Shown one piece after another: positions 57,436 to 64,000 of a stretch of DNA of 64,000 nt (position 1 is its first letter; the number at the start of each line of letters is the position of its first letter). The notes under the pieces were generated by a model that searched no databases, had not been told where the DNA came from, and was given only the letters and a program-made list of their open reading frames with translations. Source of the DNA: Pseudomonas oryzihabitans (GTDB lineage: Bacteria > Pseudomonadota > Gammaproteobacteria > Pseudomonadales > Pseudomonadaceae); assembly GCF_024652905.1 (NCBI RefSeq), contig NZ_CP102428.1:2926501-2990500 (forward strand), read 5' to 3'. Position numbers and translations under genes: made by a program.

Positions 57436-58155
57436 ATGCGTCTCACCCGCTGCCACCTCGACCTGCCCCTGGCTCTCGGCCGCCTCGACCTCCCCGAGGC
57501 CCAGGCTCACTACCTGGGCCGCGTGCTGCGCCTGGCGCCGGGGGATGCCGTGCAGCTGTTCGACGGCAGCGGCCGGGAGTACCTCGGCCAGGTCGCCGCG
57601 GTGGGCAAGAAAACCCTCAGCGTCGACCTGACCGAGGAACTACCCGGCCAGCCCGATTCGCCGCTGCGGATCCACCTCGGCCAGGGCCTGTCCCGCGGCG
57701 AGCGCATGGACTGGGCGATCCAGAAGGCCACCGAACTGGGGGTGGCCGAGATCACCCCGCTGGTCAGCGAACGCTGCGAGGTGCGCCTCAAGGACGAACG
57801 CGCCGACAAGCGTCTGCAGCACTGGCGTCAGGTCGCCATCAGCGCCTGCGAGCAGTGCGGGCGCTCCACGGTGCCGCTGATCCATCCGCCACAGTTGCTG
57901 GCCGACTGGCAGACCGGGCTGGATGCAGACCTCAAGCTGGTCTTGCACCCGGTGGCCGAGCCGCTGGAAAGCCATGCCCGCCCTACCCGTCTGGTGCTGC
58001 TGATCGGTCCCGAAGGCGGCCTCAGCGAGGCCGAAGTCACGGCCGCCCGCGCCGTCGGTTTCCAGCCGGCCCGCCTTGGGCCGCGGGTGCTGCGTACCGA
58101 GACCGCGCCGGTGGTGGCCCTGAGCGTGGCCCAGCAACTCTGGGGTGATTTCTAG
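57436..58155 (+). CDS. rsmE: 16S rRNA (uracil1498-N3)-methyltransferase RsmE
   Basis: SPOUT-fold rRNA methyltransferase of 239 aa. It has an N-terminal PUA-like region (AQAHYLGRVLRLAPGDAVQLFDG) and the knotted SAM site with LLIGPEGGLSEAEV and LGPRVLRTETAPVVAL. Co-directional with bioA; the same order occurs in P. aeruginosa. Confidence 0.94.
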   Translation: MRLTRCHLDLPLALGRLDLPEAQAHYLGRVLRLAPGDAVQLFDGSGREYLGQVAAVGKKTLSVDLTEELPGQPDSPLRIHLGQGLSRGERMDWAIQKATELGVAEITPLVSERCEVRLKDERADKRLQHWRQVAISACEQCGRSTVPLIHPPQLLADWQTGLDADLKLVLHPVAEPLESHARPTRLVLLIGPEGGLSEAEVTAARAVGFQPARLGPRVLRTETAPVVALSVAQQLWGDF

Positions 58156-58231
58156 ACCCCCTGATCTGCCCCTCGGGCCGCTGCCCCGCGGCGGTCCGCC
58201 CCTTTCCCCACGGATAGTTTTGGAGCCCTGG

Positions 58232-58891
58232 ATGACCCTGCCCTCTCGCCCCTACGCCGCCTTCCTGTTCGACATGGACGGTACCCTGCTCACCAGCGTG
58301 GCCTCCGCCGAACGCGCCTGGAGCACCTGGGCCCTCGGCCATGGCCTCGACCCGGCGGACGTCCTGGCGGTGATGCACGGCGTGCGCGCGGTGGAGACGG
58401 TCAAGCGCTTCGCGCCCGCCGGCGCCGATATCGAAGCCGAGACCCGCGCCATCACCGAACTGGAGATCGCCGATGTCGCGGACATCCAGGAAATCCCCGG
58501 GGCCGCGGCCTTTCTCGCCAGCCTGCCGGCCGGCAGTTGGGCGCTGGTTACCTCGGCGTCACGCCGCCTGGCCGAAGTCCGCCTGGCCGCCGCGGGCATG
58601 GCTCTGCCGCCGGTGATGATCTGCGCCGAGGACGTCACCCAGGGCAAACCCGCGCCGGACTGCTTCCTGGCCGGGGCGCGCAAGCTGGGCGTGGAGATCG
58701 GTGATTGCCTGGTGTTCGAGGATGCCCATGCCGGCTTTGCCGCGGCCAAGGCGGCCGGCGCCGATGCCGTGGCCATCACCGCCACCCATCGCCAGCCGTT
58801 GGACCTGGGGTTGCCGACCCTGGCCGACTATCGCGGCGTCGGCATCAGCCGTGAAGAAAACGGCGCGATGCGCCTGACCCGACAGGACTAG
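58232..58891 (+). CDS. HAD-superfamily hydrolase (phosphoglycolate/sugar phosphatase-like)
   Basis: Phosphatase of 219 aa with motif I FDMDGTLL, motif II TSAS, motif III Lys in GKPAPDCF and motif IV VFEDAHAG. A helical cap follows motif I. It resembles small sugar-phosphate phosphatases such as YfbT. ATG 58232 has GGAG 8 nt upstream. Its last 4 bp overlap the chpC stop in convergent orientation. Confidence 0.88.
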   Translation: MTLPSRPYAAFLFDMDGTLLTSVASAERAWSTWALGHGLDPADVLAVMHGVRAVETVKRFAPAGADIEAETRAITELEIADVADIQEIPGAAAFLASLPAGSWALVTSASRRLAEVRLAAAGMALPPVMICAEDVTQGKPAPDCFLAGARKLGVEIGDCLVFEDAHAGFAAAKAAGADAVAITATHRQPLDLGLPTLADYRGVGISREENGAMRLTRQD

Positions 58892-59355
58892 AACACACCC
58901 GCGGCGGCGAGGCGCTCTTCCACCCCGATCAGATCGGGGATGCGCGCCGTGCCGCCTTCGTAGGCCACCGCGCCCAGCTCCAGGGCGGCCAGGGGTACCT
59001 CGGCCGCAGCCAGCTCCGGGGTGATGCGCAGCGAACGCGGAATGCTGCGGATCAGCAGGGCCAGGAACCGGACCCGCTCACGCCCACCCAGGGCATTGAG
59101 AATGGCCACTCGCGCATGGCGATCGCCGTCGAATTGTGCGGCATGGCCGCTGGAGAGCGCCTCGAAGCTGATCAGCGGCAGGCGCAGATCGCGCCAGGCG
59201 ACCTGTCCCAGACACCAGTCGGGCTGCACCGGCAGCGGCCGGATCTCGCGGCAGGGCACCAGTTCGGCCACCGCCGCATTGGGCAGCAGCAGGGTGCGAT
59301 CGGCCAGGGTCAGCAGCAGACCGGTCAGGTGTTCGGCGGGAGCGGCGGTCGACAT
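58888..59355 (-). CDS. chpC: CheW-like adaptor ChpC
   Basis: CheW-domain protein of 155 aa coupling receptors to the ChpA kinase of the type IV pilus chemosensory system. Its CheW core includes LLPNAAVAELVPC, PDWCLGQVAWRDLRLPLISFE and FLALLIRSIPRSLRI. AAGGAA lies before ATG 59355. It is 11 bp after chpB. In P. aeruginosa, chpC is followed by chpD and chpE; here the next gene is a convergent HAD hydrolase. Confidence 0.85.
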   Translation of the reverse strand: MSTAAPAEHLTGLLLTLADRTLLLPNAAVAELVPCREIRPLPVQPDWCLGQVAWRDLRLPLISFEALSSGHAAQFDGDRHARVAILNALGGRERVRFLALLIRSIPRSLRITPELAAAEVPLAALELGAVAYEGGTARIPDLIGVEERLAAAGVF

Positions 59356-59366
59356 CGGAGATTCCT

Positions 59367-60386
59367 TTAGCTTCGCTGCTCGGCCAGGCGCGCCACCAGG
59401 GCTTCGGCCAGGCCGCGGGGATCGGCGGTAAGGGTCGCGAGACCCGATTCGCGCAGGCTTTCCGGCATGCTCGGGGCGATGCAGGTGCTCGCCGACTGGG
59501 TCCAGAGCGTGCCACCGCGGCGCCGCACATAGGGCGCCGAGGCGGTACCATCGTTGCCCATGCCACTGAAGACGATGACCCCGCAACGGGTGCCGAAGTG
59601 CTGCGCCAGGTTGAGCATCATCTGGCTGATCGACGGCGTATAGGGCTCGGGCCAGGCGCGCTCGACGATGTCCAGGGCGCTGTTGGCACGGAAGGTGAGT
59701 TCCTGCTGGGTGGGTACCACCACCACCTCGCCGCAGCGCACCGGCTCACCCGGGCGCACGCCCTGGATGTGCCACTGGCTGTGCCGGCCCACCGCGCGCA
59801 GCAGGCTGGCGGCAAAGCCGTCGCCGATGTGCTGGGCATAGAGGAAGCCGACCGGCAGCCCGCCCGGCAGGGCATCGAGAAAGGCCTTCACCGCCGCCGG
59901 ACCACCCAGGGACGCCGCCAGCAACCAGACCTCGGGGGCCGGATCGCCCGCCGGCAACGGCAGATTGGCCAGGGGTTCGGGCAGGGTCAGGCGCGGGGGG
60001 CGCGGCTGGTCCTGCAGCAGGGTCTCCAGCGCCGGGCCGACCGCCGCCACCGGATCGCCGATCAGCCGCTTGAGCTTGCCGATCAGGCGCTTCTCCCACT
60101 GAGTGAAGGGATCGGTGAAGCGCTCGGGCGCCTGGCCTTCGCCGAACAGGATGGGCACCTCGGCCCCTTCCAGCAGCGCGTCGACCAGCGACGACTCTTC
60201 CGTCTGGCTCAAATCGATCAGCCACAGGTCGGTCGCGACCGTGGGCCAGGCCGCTTCGTCGAAACGCTCCGGATCGCTGTTGAGGACGACGTGATAGCCA
60301 TTGTCGGCCAGCACCTGCTGCAGCACGTGGCGCTGCAGCGGACTGTCGGCCAGGATGGCGACGCGGGCATTGTGCATCTCAGTCAT
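59367..60386 (-). CDS. chpB: Chemotaxis-type methylesterase ChpB
   Basis: CheB-family protein of 339 aa. The N-terminal receiver-like region (1-115) is degenerate: DLWLIDLSQTEES replaces the usual phospho-Asp context. The C-terminal esterase has Ser in LLAASLGGPAA, His in YAQHIGDGF and Asp in FSGMGNDGT, the CheB triad. The start at 60386 overlaps chpA by 8 bp; ATG 60377 is an alternative. It should demethylate the Pil-Chp receptor PilJ, encoded elsewhere. Confidence 0.88.
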   Translation of the reverse strand: MTEMHNARVAILADSPLQRHVLQQVLADNGYHVVLNSDPERFDEAAWPTVATDLWLIDLSQTEESSLVDALLEGAEVPILFGEGQAPERFTDPFTQWEKRLIGKLKRLIGDPVAAVGPALETLLQDQPRPPRLTLPEPLANLPLPAGDPAPEVWLLAASLGGPAAVKAFLDALPGGLPVGFLYAQHIGDGFAASLLRAVGRHSQWHIQGVRPGEPVRCGEVVVVPTQQELTFRANSALDIVERAWPEPYTPSISQMMLNLAQHFGTRCGVIVFSGMGNDGTASAPYVRRRGGTLWTQSASTCIAPSMPESLRESGLATLTADPRGLAEALVARLAEQRS

Positions 60387-63300
60387 GATCCCTGACCAAC
60401 CGATGGATGTGGGCCAGGAGTTCGCTCTCCTGGTAGGGCTTGCCCAGGTACTCGTTCACGCCCAGGCTCAGCGCCCGCTCGCGGTGTTTTTCCCCGGTCC
60501 GGGAGGTGATCATCACGATCGGCAGGTCCTTGAGGCGCGCGTCGTGGCGCACCAGGGTCGCCACCTCGAAGCCGTCCATGCGCGGCATCTCGATGTCCAG
60601 CAGCAGGATGTCCGGTTGCCGTTCCTGCAACTGGGCGATGGCGTCCACCCCGTCCTTGGCGGTAAAGACCTCCATGCCATGGCGTTCCAGCAGGCGACTG
60701 GTGACCTTGCGCACCGTGACCGAGTCGTCCACCACCATGACCAGCGCCGGCCGGATGACTTCGGCCACCGTGGCCGAGCCCTGCGCCAGCCGTGCCAACT
60801 CGTCGCGGGTACCGCGCTGGCTGCGGATCATGGCCAAGAGGTCGAGAATCACCACCACGCGCCCGTCCCCCAGCAGGGTGGCACCGGACAGGCCCGGTAC
60901 CCCGGCGAATTGCGGACCGAGGCTCTTCACCACGATCTCCCGCGAACCGGCCACCGCATCCACCTGCACGGCTACCGCGTATTCGGCGGAGCGCACCAGC
61001 ACCACCGGCAGCGGCAAGCTCTGGCCGCTCAGCTTGGGCTGCTGGCCGTTGCCGAGCAGGTGGCCCAGATAGCGCAGATCATAGTGCTGGCCGCCGTATT
61101 CGAAGGTACTGGCGCCCGGGCGGTAATAGCGTTCGAGGTCGGCGGCGGTCACCCGCACGATGCCCTCGATGGTGTTGAGCGGCACGGCATAGAGATCGTC
61201 GCCGGCATGCACCATGAGCGCGCGGTTCACCGACACGGTGAACGGCAGGCGGATGGTGAAGCGCGTCCCCTCGCCCGCCACGCTGTGGATGTCCATGTTG
61301 CCGCCGAGCTGTTTCACCTCCTGGTGCACCACGTCCATGCCCACGCCACGTCCGGAAATCTGGGTGACGGTTGGCGCCGTGGAAAAGCCGGATTCGAGGA
61401 TGAATTGCAGCAGTTCCTGATCGGTGAGCTGCGCGTCTTCCGCCATCAGGCCGCGCTCGATGGCCTTGCGGCGCACCGCGGCCAGATCGATGCCACGACC
61501 GTCGTCGGCCAGGGTCAGGATGATGTCGCCGCCCTCGCGGCGCAGATCCAGGCTGATCACGCCCTCGGCCGGCTTGCCGGCGCGCTGGCGCCCGGTGGCG
61601 TCCTCGACCCCGTGGTCGATGGCGTTGCGCAGCATGTGCTCCAGCGGCGGAATGATCCGCTCCAGCACCGTGCGGTCCAGCTCGCCCTCGGCGTTGCCGA
61701 CCTGCAGCTCGACCGGCTTGTCCAGTTCGGCGCTGACCTGACGTACCACCCGGTGCAGCCGCGGCACCATGCGCTCGAAAGGCACCATGCGCGTCTGCAT
61801 GAGGCTTTCCTGCAACTCGGTGTTGACCCGTGCCTGCTGCAGCAGCAGGGTCTCGGCATCGCGATTGCGCTGGCCCAGGGTGTTCTTCAGATCCAGGAGG
61901 TCGGAAGCCGATTCGAACAGCGCCCGGGACAGCTGCTGCAGCTGGGAATAGCGATCCAGCTCCAGGGGATCGAAATCCTCGTAGCCGGCGCGATCCACGT
62001 CTTCGTGGTGACGACTGATGATCTGCGCCTGGGTTTCGGTATCCAGCCTGCGCAGCTGATCGCGGACCCGCTCGATGGTGGCTTCCATCTCGCCGAGGGT
62101 GGTGCCGATGTCGCTGACCTGCTGTTCGACGCGACCGCGGAAGATCGAGGTCTCGCCGGCCAGGTTGACCAGCTGTTCCAGCAACGCGGCCGGCACCCGC
62201 ACCAATTCCTGGGAAGAGCGCCGCTGCGCCGCCTGCTGGCGGACCTGCTGCAGGCGCTGCACGAAGGGCAGCGGCGCAATGGGCGCCGCGGGCGTCTCGG
62301 CCGCCACCATGAGCGGCGCCACGGCAACGCCTACCACCGGCAATTCGGTCGGTGCGTGTTCCGCACCGGCTGCGCCGTCCACGCCTGGAGAGTCTGCAAC
62401 GTCAGCATCCGCGTCCGTCGCGGCCAGCGGCAGGTCGGCTTCGAAGGACTGCTGCTCAAGGTCGGCGGGCGCGTCCGACGCCTGGGGTGCGACCGTCAGG
62501 GGCGTGGCAGGCAGCGACAACTGGGCCACGGCCAGTTGCAGCCCGTCGACTCCCTGGGTCGCCAGGTCGCGAACGCGGTCGCCTGCGCCCAGCCCTACGG
62601 CCTGCGAACGCAACTCGACCAGTTGCTGTTCCAGTCCATGGGCCTGCTCGCCCAGAGTATGAAGGCCAGCCAGGCGAGCGCCGCCCTTGAGGGTATGCAG
62701 ACAGCGCAGCAGCTCGTCCACTGCCACCTCGGGCGCGGCCGGCCAGCCGGCCAGGGCCTCGTCCATGCTGACCAGCAGGTCCTGGGCCTCCTCGATGAAG
62801 ATCTCGAGGATTTCCGCGTCGGTGTCTGCGTCGAAGACCGGCGTGGCAACGGCCACCGCGGTGGCGGTCACGCTCGCTGCCAGCGGCGCTCCGCGATAAT
62901 CGCGCAGGGCCTCGATGAGGTCAGTGGCAGGTGCCGGAGCCTGCCCCTGGGCCAGGGCTTCGAGTTGTTCGTGCAGGCGGTCATGGCAACGCTGCAGCAG
63001 GCCGCCCAGTTCTGCGCCGGGCTTGATCCGTCCCCGCGCCAGGCCTTCGTAGAAGGCCTCCAGAGCATGGGCCAGATCGCCGATGGCATCCACCTCGGCC
63101 AGGCGTGCACCGCCCTTGAGGGTATGCAGGTCGCGCAGCAGGGATTCCAGCGCGAGACTGTTGTGCGGCTCGGCTTCCCAGGCGCGCAGCGAGGTCGCCA
63201 TGCTGTCGAGCAGGTCGCGACTCTCTTCGATGTAGATGGCCAGCAGCTCAGCGTCAGGACCTTCGTCCGCCTCCGGCACAGCGGCCATGGGCAGCGGTTC

Positions 63301-64000
63301 CGGGTGCTGGGACTCGGTCTCGGGCGCACTGTCCGCTACCGGGTCATCAATGTCGTTGGCGGCATCCACCTGGCCTGGAGCTGGCTCGGATTCACCTGCG
63401 GCCAGGTCATCGAGGTGACCGGTACGGATGCGCTGCAGGCGTTCGACCTGCTCGGCATGCTCGCTGACCGGCGTACCCGCCGCCAGCTCGTCCAACTGCG
63501 CCGCCAGGCAGCCATGGGCGTCTTGCAGAGGCTGGGCCAGTTCGCCACCACCGGCGAGGCGGCCGTCGAGCAGGCCTTCGTAGATGGCGTCCAGCTCGGT
63601 GGCCAGGCGCGCCACTGGCACCACCCCGGCGAGATGGGCACCGCCCTTGAGGGTATGCAGATCGCGCTGCAAGGTGCCGAGGTGGAAGCTCTGCTGGGGC
63701 TCCACCAGCCAACGTTTCAGTGCCCGGTCGGCGCTGTCCAGCAGATCTTGGGCCTCTTCGAGGAAGATCAGCTGCATCTCCGGATCGACGGTGGCGGTAG
63801 CCTCCGACTCGACCGCCGCGGCGTCCGGCGACTCGGTGTCCGCGGCCTGCGGCAGCGGCTCCTGCGACGCTTCCGGCAGCTCGCGGTCAGGCTCGGCTTC
63901 GGCTTCGGCTTCGGCTTCGGCTTCGGCTTCGGCTTCGGCTTCGGCTTCGGCTTCGGCTTCGGCTTCGGCTTCGGCTTCGGCGGGCAGTTCGACGTCGAGC
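60379..64000 (-). CDS. chpA: ChpA hybrid chemotaxis kinase (partial, N-terminus off right edge)
   Basis: About 1206 codons of the huge CheA-type kinase controlling twitching motility. From the right: an acidic Ala/Glu linker with a (GAA GCC)14 run, three Hpt modules each with LHTLKGGA (phospho-His near 63.65, 63.12 and 62.69 kb), a Pro/Ala linker, a dimerization helix, a GHKL ATPase (MLRNAIDHGVED, DDGRGID, GRGVGMDVV), a CheW-like domain and a C-terminal receiver (VVDDSVTVRK, DILLLDIEMPRMDG, Lys in LGKPY). The frame stays open to 64000. P. aeruginosa ChpA is about 2470 aa, so roughly half is here. Confidence 0.92.
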   Translation of the reverse strand, partial: LDVELPAEAEAEAEAEAEAEAEAEAEAEAEAEAEAEPDRELPEASQEPLPQAADTESPDAAAVESEATATVDPEMQLIFLEEAQDLLDSADRALKRWLVEPQQSFHLGTLQRDLHTLKGGAHLAGVVPVARLATELDAIYEGLLDGRLAGGGELAQPLQDAHGCLAAQLDELAAGTPVSEHAEQVERLQRIRTGHLDDLAAGESEPAPGQVDAANDIDDPVADSAPETESQHPEPLPMAAVPEADEGPDAELLAIYIEESRDLLDSMATSLRAWEAEPHNSLALESLLRDLHTLKGGARLAEVDAIGDLAHALEAFYEGLARGRIKPGAELGGLLQRCHDRLHEQLEALAQGQAPAPATDLIEALRDYRGAPLAASVTATAVAVATPVFDADTDAEILEIFIEEAQDLLVSMDEALAGWPAAPEVAVDELLRCLHTLKGGARLAGLHTLGEQAHGLEQQLVELRSQAVGLGAGDRVRDLATQGVDGLQLAVAQLSLPATPLTVAPQASDAPADLEQQSFEADLPLAATDADADVADSPGVDGAAGAEHAPTELPVVGVAVAPLMVAAETPAAPIAPLPFVQRLQQVRQQAAQRRSSQELVRVPAALLEQLVNLAGETSIFRGRVEQQVSDIGTTLGEMEATIERVRDQLRRLDTETQAQIISRHHEDVDRAGYEDFDPLELDRYSQLQQLSRALFESASDLLDLKNTLGQRNRDAETLLLQQARVNTELQESLMQTRMVPFERMVPRLHRVVRQVSAELDKPVELQVGNAEGELDRTVLERIIPPLEHMLRNAIDHGVEDATGRQRAGKPAEGVISLDLRREGGDIILTLADDGRGIDLAAVRRKAIERGLMAEDAQLTDQELLQFILESGFSTAPTVTQISGRGVGMDVVHQEVKQLGGNMDIHSVAGEGTRFTIRLPFTVSVNRALMVHAGDDLYAVPLNTIEGIVRVTAADLERYYRPGASTFEYGGQHYDLRYLGHLLGNGQQPKLSGQSLPLPVVLVRSAEYAVAVQVDAVAGSREIVVKSLGPQFAGVPGLSGATLLGDGRVVVILDLLAMIRSQRGTRDELARLAQGSATVAEVIRPALVMVVDDSVTVRKVTSRLLERHGMEVFTAKDGVDAIAQLQERQPDILLLDIEMPRMDGFEVATLVRHDARLKDLPIVMITSRTGEKHRERALSLGVNEYLGKPYQESELLAHIHRLVRDHD
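63895..63978 (-). repeat. Perfect hexanucleotide tandem repeat inside chpA (14 copies)
   Basis: GGCTTC is repeated 14 times without a mismatch (84 bp). In the chpA frame it reads GAA-GCC, giving Glu-Ala x14 in a linker before an Hpt domain. Copy changes keep the frame, so length variation should be tolerated. Confidence 0.95.

Overview
The window is GC-rich, densely coded and clearly from the genus Pseudomonas. The protein families and several gene-order blocks match P. aeruginosa and its relatives: hprA-rsmC, M48 protease-chemoreceptor, mexAB-oprM-yceI-cytochrome b561-amine oxidase-bioA-rsmE, and chpABC. A LuxR solo of the plant-responsive type and a missing mexR/chpD/chpE fit a plant- or environment-associated species outside P. 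aeruginosa, perhaps near the P. oryzihabitans/psychrotolerans group. That species guess is inference only. No rRNA, tRNA, insertion sequence, prophage or CRISPR array was found.

Layout. 1-6.3 kb: an RstA/RstB-like two-component system (the kinase runs off the left edge), divergent from a two-gene RND efflux operon that has no outer-membrane gene. 6.4-9.8 kb: HscC (Hsp70) with a membrane-bound J-protein. 10-14.6 kb: a small catabolic operon (CoA-transferase, HMG-CoA-lyase-like enzyme, MFS carrier) below a LysR gene. 14.7-20.5 kb: a SnoaL-like protein, then a LuxR solo divergent from an APC permease and a formamidase/acetamidase-like amidase, then an EamA exporter and a LysR regulator. 20.4-23 kb: molybdate importer ModABC. 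23-31.7 kb: EttA, the large c-di-GMP protein MorA, GlyA and TrxB. 32-36 kb: CysZ, SlyD, the ornithine-lipid pair OlsB-OlsA and ACP phosphodiesterase. 36-46 kb: HprA, RsmC, an M48 lipoprotein protease, two tandem dCache chemoreceptors, a SRAP protein lacking most catalytic residues, two small conserved proteins, an acyltransferase and a YajG lipoprotein. 46.7-52.6 kb: MexAB-OprM/TtgABC. 53-58.9 kb: YceI, cytochrome b561, an exported amine oxidase, BioA, RsmE and a HAD hydrolase. 58.9-64 kb: chpC, chpB and the 3' part of chpA (type IV pilus chemosensory system), running off the right edge.

Intergenic DNA carries several clear hairpin terminators and two families of dispersed palindromic repeats: a GTTGGGCTTC...GAAGCCCAAC element, present as a 122-bp-period tandem array near 32.8-33.1 kb and again near 38.1 kb, and a CCCTCTCCC/GGGAGAGGG element at three places.

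The observations most worth following are: (1) the LuxR solo with the W-to-M and Y-to-W substitutions typical of plant-signal-sensing solos, placed next to a permease and an amidase rather than an iminopeptidase; (2) the mexA promoter, which carries a TtgR-like operator although no repressor gene lies beside it; (3) the SRAP protein that has lost Cys2, the catalytic Asn and the catalytic His; (4) a perfect 14-copy hexamer (Glu-Ala codons) inside chpA; (5) a 10-bp-spaced TACAG direct repeat between the rstA-like gene and the efflux operon.
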